Translations under genes and position numbers: made by a program
Notes under the pieces: model-generated
What the model saw: only the letters and a program-made list of their open reading frames with translations
What the model was told of the DNA's origin: nothing
Databases searched by the model: none
Shown here: positions 9,927-19,874 of the stretch, piece after piece
Numbering within the stretch: the first letter of the stretch is position 1
Layout of the letters: the number at the start of each line of letters is the position of its first letter
NCBI GenBank assembly: GCA_015501595.1
Contig: JADNRX010000716.1
Coordinates: 1-25,752, forward strand
Reading direction: 5' to 3'
DNA: 25,752 nt
Origin: Hymenopellis radicata
Taxonomy: Eukaryota > Basidiomycota > Agaricomycetes > Agaricales > Physalacriaceae

Positions 9927-11712
9927 ATGCTATCAACATATCCGCTATGTATCGCTGTGCTGCTTTCCATATCGACGGACGTTATTGCTGCTCCGCAGCC
10001 CAAGGCGAGGACGACTGGCACTGGTGTCATGTCCGTGGATCTGAAGCGTCGAGCGATGCCGCCCAAGACATTAGAGGAGAAGGCGCTATGGGCAAAGAGC
10101 CACAGAGAGCTCCTACACACAAAGTACGGTCGGGCGTTGCCTGGTGGGAAGCGCAGTACTGGCACAAATCTGTGCGTCTTCGAGTCTGTTCCTCCTGCTT
10201 AACTAACATGTCCCCAGGCTTGTCAACCAAGGAACTGATTCGAGGTGAATACATCGCAAAGACAATTGACTTGACGTTCTGACATTGTACTAGTTTCTAT
10301 GGCTCGTTAGCCATTGGCACTCCTGCCGTTTCTTACAATGTCATTCTCGACACCGGTTCCGCGTACGTCTCTCCATGGAAATGACGCCAAGCTTCACACA
10401 CTCAAATTCGTTATGCAGTGACATGTGGATCGCAGATAGCAGTTGCATTACCGGTTGCGACAGCATACCCACCTTTGCCACCGCCGATTCCTCCTCCTAC
10501 ACCAACACCTCAGAATCATTCAGCATAACCTATGGAAGCGGCGCCGCAGCAGGCGTGCTCGGTTCGGACACCGTCCAAATGGCCGGCTTTTCCGTCTCAA
10601 ACCAGGTCTTTGCTGTTTGTGATCAGGTTTCCTCCGGGCTGCTCTCGGACCCCGTTTCTGGTCTTCTGGGGCTCGCTTGGCAATCAATAGCGAGCTCGGG
10701 CGCCACGCCATTTTGGGAGGCACTGGTTGCCGGTGGTGCTTGGGACTCTGCCCTCATGGCATTCCATCTTACTCGGTATGTACTCCCGATGGTGCCGCTT
10801 CCCGTTTTACTCATTGCTCACCCGCAGTTATCTCAATGTAAATGGCGCCGCGCAGTTGGAGAACGGTGGATCGTTTACCATGGGCGCGGTCAACTCGTCT
10901 CTTTTCACTGGGGATATCGAGTACGTTAGCCTTGTGGATTCCGGCTCGTATTGGATGATCCCCATAACGTGTATGTGTGTCCCTCCGTCGGTTATGGACA
11001 GCATTTCTCAATTCATTTCTAGCGTTGACTGTGCAAGGCAGTACAGCCTCCATTGGAAGTGGATCTGCTGCCTATGCGGCTATCGATACAGGCACCACGC
11101 TCGTTGGCGGTCCCTCGGACCAGATCGCTAGCGTTTACTCACTCATTCCCGGTGCGACTGCGGGCACAGGCAGCTATGAGGGATACTATCTTTATCGTGC
11201 GTGGTTTTGCTTCCACCCCGTTCAAAATTAGATTTTGTTTTTAGCCTGCGACACAACCGTGAACGTCACTGTCTCATTTGGCGGGAAATCGTGGTCCATC
11301 TCCAACGATGACTTTTTGCTGCAGCAAATCTCCAAGACCGAATGTATCGGCGCGTTCTTTGACTTTACTGGTGGGAACAGCGGGCCTGCGTGGATCTTTG
11401 GTGACACTTTTCTCGTGAGCTTCTTCACGTCACCTTTCATTTGTTGTTGGCTTATGGCATGATTAGAAAAACGTCTACTCTGTGTACCGCTACAACACCC
11501 CCGCAGTCGGGTTCGCTGAGCTGAGCACGGTGGCATCAGCGATGAACGGCAACCTTGAGGCCAAGGTGCCCACCGCGACGATCGGCTCCGTAGCTGCTGC
11601 GGTGTCCGCGACTGGCACGAGCAGCCGCAATTCTGATGGTGCGCTCAGGAGTAGTCCTTCCCTCGCGATCTTGGGAGCGATCGTCGCGACCGTGGTCTTC
11701 TTTGCCTCATAA
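9927..11712 (+). CDS. Secreted aspartic protease (pepsin family A1), probably GPI-anchored
   Basis: This is an aspartic endopeptidase of the pepsin/yapsin type. Eight exons, 9927-10171, 10218-10244, 10294-10362, 10419-10775, 10828-10970, 11023-11196, 11245-11414 and 11467-11712, add up to 476 aa in phase, with introns of 46-56 nt. A signal peptide (MLSTYPLCIAVLLSISTDVIA) is followed by a Lys/Arg-rich propeptide. The first catalytic Asp is D110 in LDTGSADMW, the flap Tyr is in ITYGSG and the second catalytic Asp is D302 in AIDTGTTLVGG. The C-terminus is a Ser-rich stretch, then RNSDGA and a hydrophobic tail ending LAILGAIVATVVFFAS, typical of a GPI signal. Exon 2 is only 27 bases. All key residues are present, so it is probably active at the cell surface. 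Confidence 0.92.
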
Positions 11713-12640
11713 TAACGCCCTCATAACGATAGCTATTTTTTGTTTTGTTTTGTTTCTTTGTACAAGTTGTGGGACTACTACGCACGCACATTCTATCTAC
11801 GCTATCACTACCAATCACTGTATCCGTAGCAACATTATCAGACTTTGAGAATTTAATGCTAATCATTTGCATCATGTGTGGCGCAGAATAAGGGGGAAGG
11901 TTTATTATTATCGGCGCAGCTTGAGGTTACCGTGAGGTTCGTTCTTTTTTTAAAGAAAACATTCACGAAGTCCAATTTTATACTACTATACTCTCTCGTA
12001 GTACATGTCAAAGTCTAGGTATGTAGGTAGTGCCATGGCAATGCGACTCGTTTTGTCTTCTCTTCTTTTGGGGCGCTCAGGATGGTCGGGTTACGACGAT
12101 CCTTCTCGCGTGTGCGTGTGTGTCGCGTTGGGTATTCGCGTACGTCGTATGGGTTCACGAGTCTGGAAGGGGTCTCGGGAGGCAGCGTGGTGGGGCAGAC
12201 GCCGTGGTTGTAGGGGTGCGAAGTCTGTGGGTAAGCGTGCTGTATGTGTCGGCGACGAATGGAATGAGGTGGGGGATGTTTTTGGGTTCTGTGAGGAGAT
12301 GTGTGCCAGTTTGAGCTCGTTCGCTCTGGTATTAATGCGGCGTTTAAGATGTTCCCGATGGTTGGACAACGTATGAGGAAGTGAAAGACATCCTCTTTGT
12401 GATAACGACACAAGGGGGTTGTCGACTTTACGGGTTCGTTCGTTTAGATCGCAAGATGCCACTGAGTGCGTCGGTAGACCGATAGTGTGTACCGTTAGAG
12501 AGCTTCATTTTACATACACTCTCATCGAGCTTGAAGCCGAGGTCTCCACAATCACCGTGATTTTATACGAGCACAGTGACAGTACAATCACGACGTGCGG
12601 TGCTCGGGAACAGGATTGACTTTCTATACCTTTTGGTGTT
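11713..12640. other. Intergenic region downstream of the protease
   Basis: Bases 11713-12000 are AT-rich 3' flank with T-rich runs and no gene. From about 12015 to 12420 the minus strand carries a decayed reverse-transcriptase tail (annotated separately). Bases 12420-12633 hold no supported gene and end where the truncated F-box/WD copy begins. Confidence 0.5.
12015..12420 (-). mobile_element. Possible LINE retrotransposon C-terminal remnant
   Basis: On the minus strand one frame reads PLCRYHKEDVFHFLIRCP, and after a frame change another reads HLLTEPKNIPHLIPFVADT. This is the order expected at the end of fungal non-LTR retrotransposon polyproteins: a zinc-knuckle-like C...H..FL..CP motif, then a conserved LLT.PKN..HL..F tail. 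The two parts are out of frame and nothing of the reverse-transcriptase domain is left. The zinc motif lacks the usual CxxC pair. It abuts the truncated F-box/WD copy, so a retrotransposition-linked break is possible. Confidence 0.4.
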
Positions 12641-13003
12641 CAGAGTAAGCGGCCCATTGAAGACGGATCCTTGAGGCGACCCCTCGCCGCATTTGATTCC
12701 CGACTTCCAGCATTCACCACAGTCAATATCCAGTTCTCTCTAAAGAACCGGACTTCGGTTATGGACGTGCTCAGCGCGGCCATGAATTCAATCTGCGTTG
12801 TCAAATCTAGTCACCATTTGGATGTGACGCGGTAGCATCGGCGCGTATGCTGCTCGAAATCCTGGCCATCAGGGCAAGGGAAGACCGCATTTTTAGAGGC
12901 GTTGATCCAGACGATGTGGAGTGCGAAATGTCATGAAGACGTCTGGAGGTCTACGCTTGAGCCTGATGAGCATTGCAGTGGGATATGCTTGTCGGGACCT
13001 ACC
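12634..13003 (-). pseudogene. F-box/WD-like gene, third copy, 5' fragment only
   Basis: In reverse complement this follows exon 2 and intron 1 of the F-box/WD gene (right copy 18890-19275). Exon 1 with the F-box and start codon is missing: the match stops at the intron donor (13003), and after about 30 unmatched bases it resumes with the 3' flank of the adjacent F-box gene near 13034. Exon 3 is absent. A 28-base internal deletion lies at about 12709. It keeps the unshifted reading at cctcaagga, unlike the left copy. It cannot encode a functional protein. Its order next to the F-box gene at 13175 repeats the order at 1-1980, so it is a deleted copy of that same gene pair. Confidence 0.8.
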
Positions 13004-13174
13004 ATAATATTCCTGTATTTGGTTACGCTAGTAGTAGTGGGGACAAAATCGAGTCATACCTGTCCTACAGAGCAAGAAAATAAGCCGTTTTCGCTTTGAT
13101 CTTACCGGGGCTGAGTTGAGCAAAAGAGAAAATGACATATTTGTTGTCAATGATATCGTCAACGCGGAAAGAAA

Positions 13175-14800
13175 TTACAAGAAGCGCTGTCTATATTCCT
13201 GTCCTTCCTTCAGCACGTCTTCCGACTCCATCGTCCAGGAAACTTCAAGACCTTTGTCTTGGAGGTCCAACAACAACAACGCCAGCATCGATGTGCTGCA
13301 TACAGGATGCGGCTCGAAAGACTCCTCCATTGAAAACGTCAATTTCGAGAGCCGGGCCACATCACTCTGAACATCCCACCGTGACCGAACCATGGTCGGA
13401 AGTCGTTCGTTGATGAAGAGACCATCAGTTGTCGTAGTGAACCTGAGCTCGAGTTCGCGCAGGCTAGGGAGGAATATTTGCGAATCAGTGACCGTGAGGA
13501 GGTCGAGGAATGTCGAGGTTTCATCAAACAAGTCCAAATCCATGCCGAGGAGCACTCGAAATGAGGTGATGCTCGACAGCCGGAGAATTGAAGTGATTTT
13601 CTCGGGAGGAATATCATGGTAGACGTCGAGCGTGAAAGTTTTCAGTTTACACTGTGACCGCTCGACCAAGTGGGAGAGCAGTGAGTCGTCCGTGGGATGA
13701 TGTATTGTACAAGTAACGTGGTACTCGTCGCTTTGGTGTACGATCAGGTCATCCAGGTGGGGGAGGGATATTTTCTCTAGCGCGGGAGACATGCTGCACG
13801 ATGAATCAAGCGTCAGCCGACGTAGGTTCTCGTGGACCAGTTCTTTGCCGTCAACCCGGTCATGAATGCCAATGCAAGTGATATCTAGTTTGACGAGCTG
13901 CCGCGCCGAAGTCAAGAATTGGAGGAATGTTCCCGAATTCGAAAATGGGCCGGCGAAAGAGGTCAGAGATGGCCAATGGATCTTCACCGCCTTGAAATAG
14001 TCGAGAGGCAGAGTCATGTCGAGGGAATGAAGGGAGGGATGAAAAAAGAGATTGAGAGACTTTAATTCTTCCTCGCGGCCCAGCCACCCATAATAGGTCA
14101 CTGTCAGACTCTCCAGGATCCCTAAATGGGCGCGGTCCAGCACACTCAAAAATGACAACAGAGAAGAACGCGTGACAGTCATATCCAGAGAGCGACACCG
14201 GGCCATATGTCCCGATAGCGCTCCTAGTAGTCTGTCGGTGTCGGAGCTTTGAGAAAAGTGGCTTTGCGAGGAAATGTGGATAGTGAGAGGGTGTGGGCTG
14301 GAAAGAACAAGCTGTTCTTCAATGCCATGCGTCACCAATTCTTCGTCTTTCTCAACCAAGTTGATGTTCGACCACAAGGGGGGAGACGCCCGGGACAACA
14401 TGCGCCAAGACTTGCACACGTGACCAAGTTTGAACAGGAAAATCAGCCCATGCGGCCGTGCGGTGGCTCCGTGGACGAGAGAGAATATAAGGAGGAGGAT
14501 TTCTGGTGGAATGGAACGAATTGGTGCCGCCAATGACTCGGTCCGCCGAATTTCAATCTCTGTTGCTGCGATTTCCTTTCGCTTCTGGAGAATAAGAGAT
14601 TTTAGGCGCGTAATATCCTCGCATAGCAGGCCTTGGCGGGTCTTAAGCGCGCCGACGCGGTCTGGGATACATGACGACGCGGCGCTCGACGGTATATGCC
14701 CCGAGCGCAGTACATCGAGGACATTCCAGGACGAGTCGACAGTGTCCGACGACGGATTAAATCCGCAGCGCGTGCAAGGCGTTGCTGTCGGTATTGACAT
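13175..14800 (-). CDS. F-box protein, Agaricomycete type, single exon, 541 aa
   Basis: This is a probable substrate-recognition subunit of an SCF ubiquitin ligase. The start is ATG at 14800, with a TATA-like element about 36 bases upstream. The N-terminus has a CTRCGF pair of cysteines, and a Lys/Glu-rich coiled-coil stretch lies at about residues 55-90. The F-box covers about 92-145 (RSIPPEILLLIFSLV, then VCKSWRMLSRASPPLWSNI). The remaining about 390 residues are Leu-rich with irregular repeats, as in the large expanded F-box families of mushrooms. The target is unknown. No intron is needed. The end of a second copy lies at 1-167 with a different C-terminus caused by a one-base difference. 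The gene is divergent to esterase B, 466 bases away. Confidence 0.82.
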   Translation of the reverse strand: MSIPTATPCTRCGFNPSSDTVDSSWNVLDVLRSGHIPSSAASSCIPDRVGALKTRQGLLCEDITRLKSLILQKRKEIAATEIEIRRTESLAAPIRSIPPEILLLIFSLVHGATARPHGLIFLFKLGHVCKSWRMLSRASPPLWSNINLVEKDEELVTHGIEEQLVLSSPHPLTIHISSQSHFSQSSDTDRLLGALSGHMARCRSLDMTVTRSSLLSFLSVLDRAHLGILESLTVTYYGWLGREEELKSLNLFFHPSLHSLDMTLPLDYFKAVKIHWPSLTSFAGPFSNSGTFLQFLTSARQLVKLDITCIGIHDRVDGKELVHENLRRLTLDSSCSMSPALEKISLPHLDDLIVHQSDEYHVTCTIHHPTDDSLLSHLVERSQCKLKTFTLDVYHDIPPEKITSILRLSSITSFRVLLGMDLDLFDETSTFLDLLTVTDSQIFLPSLRELELRFTTTTDGLFINERLPTMVRSRWDVQSDVARLSKLTFSMEESFEPHPVCSTSMLALLLLDLQDKGLEVSWTMESEDVLKEGQEYRQRFL

Positions 14801-15266
14801 AGCTGCTGAAGGGCAGAACTGAGCCTTGGAACCAAATTTATAGAAAAGATGAATGGCGTACTTGCGGTGAACGTTGAACGATGGTGGTGGCTTGGGTGGT
14901 GGAGGGAAGAGGGGAGATAAGATAAGATCAGGAAGTCGACCCCGAATTAGGCAACCGATTGCAGCTCACGCGCTCGCCACCAAACAAGGTCCAGGACTCT
15001 TTACTACTTGCGTCCTCCTGACTATCTTCGGGCTTCTTGACTTGACGCCGCTTCAATTCTAAAGCAAGGCACATTACAACAAATCAGTTGAAGTACCGAC
15101 GCGAGATACAAAAGTGACGGTGCATCATAGATGGTTCGGGTTTATCAACATCAGCATCATGAACTATGAATCAGTGTGCTCGCCAGTTGATCATTCTCCT
15201 CTCAGGCTACAGTTATAAGGTAGTACGTGCGGGGTGGGGGCCCAACACTTCTTGACCTCGTCAGTC
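14801..15266. promoter_or_regulatory. Divergent promoter region between F-box gene and esterase B
   Basis: A TATA-like element for the F-box gene is seen on the minus strand at 14836-14842. For esterase B, tataag lies at 15213-15218, 49-54 bases before the ATG, in sequence conserved with the esterase A promoter. Similarity to the left arm ends near 15095. Bases 14850-15090 hold a G-rich stretch but no gene. Confidence 0.5.
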
Positions 15267-17575
15267 ATGTATCATCGTTTGCTGGCTTTCTGTCTGCTCG
15301 TCGCGCATGGCTCCTGGGCACAAGACGCCAGTCCTATTGTCGACCTTGCGTATGCAAAGTACCAAGGCGCCTTTTCCTCCAGCACAAACATTACTCGTTT
15401 CCGGGGTATTCGCTATGCTGCTCCTCCCATTGGTGAGATATAGCCAGCTCTCGTCGTTTGACGCGTTAATACCAGACATCTGTTAGGTGCTTTGAGATGG
15501 CGCGGGCCGCAGGCCCCCGTCGAGGTGCCTGAGGTTCAGAACGCGACCATGTTGGGTCCAGCGTGTCCAGCGACCAATAATGGTGTTGGTGCTACTAATC
15601 CGTACAAGGGAGGTAGTGTTACTGCACCGGCCACCTCCTCGAAAGTCAAGCGTGACGACGCCGATGGGATTTCGGAGGATTGTCTTTCTCTCAAGTAAGC
15701 GCACGTTCTTTCTTCGGAACCAGTCAAAGCTCAGCGAATGATACCTTTCAGCGTCTACATACCCGGACAACTGCTCCCAGGGAATGTCACGGATCGCTTA
15801 CCGGTCCTTGTCTTCATCCATGGGGGAGGGTAAGACTGTACCTTTAACACATTCTTTGTTTCGTTGACCACCAAGCGTCCAGCTTCGCGAGAGGGAACGG
15901 TAGTCTTCCTGGGGACGACCTCATCCGCGGCTCTGGCTATAGCGTTCTGACTGTCATCATCCAATACCGGCTTGGGCTTTTTGGCTTCCTTGCGGGCCAA
16001 GCGGTCAAGGACGACGGTGCGCTGAACGCTGGTTTACGTGAGTGGAAACTCCTATACCGTAAGATGCAAATGTGAAGCTGATGCTTGCTGACAGTTGATC
16101 AACAATATGCGCTGCGATGGATTCAAACTCATGTCAGTAGATGTTTATCATCATGAGGAGAGGCACTTGCTGATATCTCTCAAGATTGAGAAATTCGGAG
16201 GGGATCCTGCGCAAGTTACGATTTGGGGTGAATCAGCAGGTGTGCTTCTCTACCTTCCTACTGGTTGCCAAGTTCTGATGGTCTGGATTATCAGGAGGGG
16301 GGTCGGTCCTTCAACATGTCATAGCCAATGATGGACGAACCTCGCCAGCTCTTTTCAAAGGAGCTATTACGAGCTCCCCCTCCTTGACATCCCAGTATGC
16401 GTACAATCATGCGATCCCGGAGGTAGGTGGGCGTGTATCTTCAGGGTAAAAACTAACCACTGTGATAGCAATTGTATTCTGAGGTTGTCACTCGCGCGAA
16501 GTATGTATTACTCGTTTGTTGCCTCAAGTACTTAGCCGCCCTTTGCAGCTGTTCCTCATCGGAAGACGCGTTGAATTGTCTTCGGCACATCGATACCGCG
16601 ATTCTCCAAGCCGTCAACAATGCAATGGCTATCCGGGCCTTCTACGGGACGTTCGTCTTCCTGCCAGTCGTCGACGGAACGTTCATCACTCAACGACCGA
16701 GCGAGGCCTTGCGTCAGCGAAAACTCAACGGGGTGGGTGCCTCATTCTGACTGAACGTATCTGAGGCTGATGTGGTTCATAGGATATGTTATACGCAGTG
16801 ACGAACGCCAAGGAACTGCTGTTATACGTGAACCCAAATTTAACAGACTCCGCTGTTGTGACGGATTATCTGAGGGAATTATACCCGACGCTGAGTGACA
16901 AAAGCGTGAAAGCGGGTGCTGCTGTCTACTCCCATGCCGGTTTGGGAAGTGCGTTTGATCAGGTTGCGGCGATTATGAGCGAATGTGAGGCATTTGTGTG
17001 CGGGGATGTGCATGTGGCGCTGACGCTTGTATTAGCCATCATCATATGCCCGTCGTATTTCCTCCTCGAAGCCTTTGATGGGAACGCGTTCAAGGTAACT
17101 GTACATGTTGAATTGTATACGTTTACACGCTGACTGAACAGGCTGAATTCGCCATACCGCCTGCGATCCACGGGCTTGACGTGGTCTTCTACTTCCCTTC
17201 GTGAGTTCTGCGTTTTGCGCCCAGCAGGCGCACGTCTCATTTACCGCGCAGACTCCTGAATGGACCTCCGTTCAATAACACAGACTTTGTCACAGCGTTC
17301 GCTGCATCCTTTCCAGGATTCGCCAAGACTCTGAATCCCGCAGACACGTTCAAGCCGACGATTATACCTGCCTGGGATCGGTACAAGCTCGAAGGCAAAA
17401 AGACCGAGATGATGTTCAATAAAACGGAGGCCGGAGAACCGTTAATCGAGCCTTTCTGTACTTCCGCTTCGTTGTTGGAGAGATGCGCGTAAGTATTCAC
17501 GTTGAAAGTCGACCTATTTCTTGCTCAAAGACATGCAGGTTTTGGGAGAGTGTGGCGGCACAGACCGGACAGTAG
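15267..17575 (+). CDS. Secreted type-B carboxylesterase/lipase B
   Basis: This is an alpha/beta hydrolase of the COesterase family (C. rugosa lipase/cholinesterase-like) that would cleave carboxylic esters outside the cell. Fourteen exons, 15267-15432 through 17539-17575, with introns of 46-57 nt, add up exactly to 545 aa. A signal peptide (MYHRLLAFCLLVAHGSWAQ) is followed by the oxyanion loop HGGGF (about 148-152). The nucleophile is Ser232 in GESAG, the catalytic acid probably Glu359 and the His H445 in IHGLDVVFYF. The acid loop is unusual: it reads TNAKELLLY where A, C and D have TN.NEG, so the conserved Gly after Glu is replaced by Leu. Cysteines in ACPAT and EDCLSL fit the family's N-terminal disulfide. 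It converges on the F-box/WD gene. It is probably expressed, but activity is uncertain because of the loop. The ester substrate is unknown. Confidence 0.9.
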
Positions 17576-17987
17576 GGATCACCTTGCTAGGTATGAAATT
17601 AACTGCCGGTACAAATTGGTGGCATCTCCTTTTTCAAACTTCGTCTGCTACAACTACGTTATATATGCCTTCCTTCGATCTTTACCCACCAATCCATTCC
17701 TTTGTTCGTTCGCTTTAATCGGTCATCTTCCTGCAACAATTCCGGCGAATGACCCTCCCAAAACACCGCCTCATCAAACAGGTGGCCGGCCGACCACAAT
17801 CGGTGCTGAGCGGATTGAGTTTCTCGCGCGATATTGTCCAAAATGCGGGAACCACCCTTTGGTAGGAAGGCCGAATCATGGAACAATGGGACGATGCACG
17901 TTTGCCCCCGCAGAATCACATCAACTGTGCGCGCGTCCTACCCCCGGCCATGGCGACAAGAGCCATGCCAATCTGCACATGCATCTA
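17576..17987. other. Spacer between convergent genes
   Basis: This is 412 bases between the stop codons of esterase B and the F-box/WD gene. The part next to the F-box/WD gene is conserved with 1981-2243. About 150 bases near 17580-17740 have no counterpart in the left arm. No gene was seen. Confidence 0.5.
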
Positions 17988-19365
17988 CTATAACTCCAGC
18001 ACCATAACCTTCCCAAAGCTAGACCCAAGAGCAACTCGACCATGCTCTTCATCATAGTCCAGCGCCGTCCAGTTGTTCAATGAATTGGTATACATCTTCA
18101 CTGCTGTGACACTAGAATCGACATTCAACGGGCCCGGGAACGCGGCAGCAACGAGGGTTTCCTTTGAAAGTAAATCCGAGGCCTCATCAAGCAACCATAG
18201 TGCGCTCCTGGGGGCTGATCCAGACGCGGTGCCGTAACGCCCGAGCACGACATCGGGGCAACGAAGGGCTCCGCGTGGCGATGAGATGCCTGCAGCGGCG
18301 ACTGGCGGAAAAACGAAACCCGAGCCGTCCTTCGTTGGGAAGATGTTGTGCAGTTGGAGGGTACTCACATCAGCCGTCCACGGATTATCACTCTGGTGCC
18401 GGATAAGAAGAGATATCACGTTTGTGCGTTGGTTATACGAGACGCTGGCACCGTCGACCCACCCAAAAGAATGTATGGCGATCACGTCGCCCGAGGGATA
18501 ATGGAAGAGCGCTATTGACCGGGCCCGGACGATGAGAAGGTGGAAAGGCGCGAATACCACATCGATGCAGTGGTCGACGCCGTGTACTAGAGGAGAGTCG
18601 AGGCACACAGTTGTTCCTGATTCATAATCGTGAATGGTGGTAGTGCGCGCGTCGTCGCAGAGAGCGAGACGCGTCCCGTGCAGTGATATTGGGCGTAAGG
18701 TGGTTGGAATCTCTAGGATGCTGGTTAATCGCCCAGCGTCATCGAGAGCAAGCAGAACGATATGTTGAGGTCTGCGGGACATTTTATTAGCCGTGCTCGG
18801 GCAGCCCAGAAGATGCGCACCCATTGAGCTGACTGGTGAGGATGGCAGCACATGCGACTGCATCTGGATTGGTATTCAGCGTAAGCGGCCCATTGAAGAC
18901 CGATCCTTGAGGCGACCACTCGCTGCGTTTGATTCCCGACTTCCAATCCCAGATCGTCAGAACAGACCATATAGCATTCGCCACAGTTAATATCCAGTTC
19001 TCCCTAAAGAACCGGACTTCGGTTATGGACGTGCTGAGCGTGGCCATGAATTCAATCTGTGTTGTCAAATCTAGTCTTCCGGATCGCCATTTGGATGTGA
19101 CGCGGTAGCATCGGCGCGTATGCTGCTCGAGATCCTGGCCATCAGGGCAAGGGAAGACCGCATTTTTAGAGGCGTTGATCCAGACGATGTGAAGTGTGGA
19201 AATGTCATGAAGACGTCTGGAGGTCTACGCTTGAGCCTGGTGAGCATGCAGTGGGATATGCTTTTGGGGACCTACCTCGCGGAGAATAAGTATCTCAGGA
19301 ACTTGAAGGAAACTGAGAATTAGAATCGATACATCCTCGGGCAGTTTATCTAGAGTGCAGCCCAT
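17988..19365 (-). CDS. F-box/WD-like protein, intact right-arm copy, 425 aa
   Basis: This is a probable SCF ubiquitin-ligase adaptor with an F-box and beta-propeller-like body. Exons are 19365-19276, 19224-18821 and 18771-17988, with introns of 51 and 49 nt; they are in phase. The F-box lies near the start (LDKLPEDVSILILSFLQVP, about residues 5-30). WD-like strands follow, for example WSVLTIWDWKSG and, at the end, VALGSSFGKVMVLEL. The start MGCT was preferred to the upstream MMMVVV, whose frame is not kept in the left copy. A 12-residue block in exon 3 (GTASGSAPRSALWLL) differs completely from the left copy because one base is lost and another gained about 35 bases later, restoring the frame. 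The substrate is unknown. Confidence 0.82.
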
Positions 19366-19874
19366 GATGGTTGTAGAGAGGATGGGCGCTTCGGTTATAT
19401 TCGGATATATCCTTCGGCAATTGAGTTGCCGAATTGTATCCTCGAGCCTCTCGAGCGCCGCTTTGAGCTTCACCACCACCATCATCACTTAACCATGGGA
19501 AGGGATATCTCTTCATTCACCACATGCTGCCCTGAGGCTTCAAAGAAGATCTTACATATGTCTTTGACATTTGACTGATTTGCTGGCGTCCAAAATTTAT
19601 TGCTATGTTACAGTAAGTCTATCTATGTACCTTCACGCGTAACGAACGACAGCCGCCTTCCTTTCCCGGGCTACTCTCCAAACCGACCAGTTAGCATTCG
19701 AATGCTCAATGAGGATCCGGATGGTTCGAGTTCCAGAAGAAATCTTTGAATAGGTTCTAGATACCGTCCACGCCGCTTGTACTCCGTCATGACCGTCGTA
19801 AGAGCGCGCAGTGATCGAGCGGGTATCCAAGTAATAGTATTTAAATGCCCAGTCATCCAGCAGATGTCCCATCC
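19366..19874. promoter_or_regulatory. Divergent upstream region between F-box/WD gene and esterase C
   Basis: Bases 19366-19560 are conserved with the left arm. About 180 bases (19580-19765) are found only here; a minus-strand open frame in it (19633-19872) has no recognisable domain and seems to start without ATG. The sequence tatttaa at 19838-19844 could be the TATA box of esterase C. The right arm ends near 19818. Confidence 0.45.

Larger units (their letters stand above)
15095..19818 (-). repeat. Right arm of the large inverted repeat
   Basis: This is the mirror image of 323-4735. It holds the intact esterase B and the intact F-box/WD gene in convergent orientation, plus their outer flanks. 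It has about 150 extra bases in the convergent spacer (within 17580-17740) and about 180 extra bases at about 19580-19765 compared with the left arm. The outer end lies just upstream of esterase C, near GCGCGCAGTGATCGA. Confidence 0.88.

Noticed and set aside
9634..10044. Open frame upstream of and overlapping the aspartic protease start, with a hydrophobic stretch
   Set aside because: It begins at TTG, has no recognisable domain and overlaps the protease signal peptide in another frame. More likely promoter and leader.
12030..12376. Plus-strand open frames rich in Val, Gly and Arg
   Set aside because: They are antisense to the decayed retrotransposon tail, have skewed composition from GT-rich sequence, and no domain.
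19366..19488. Upstream ATG cluster (MMMVVV) as the start of the F-box/WD protein
   Set aside because: An indel in the left arm changes the frame between this cluster and the F-box, while MGCT is kept in both arms.
19845..19874. Upstream in-frame ATG for esterase C
   Set aside because: It abuts a TATA-like run and would add a polar leader before the signal peptide. ATG 19875 fits secretion better.
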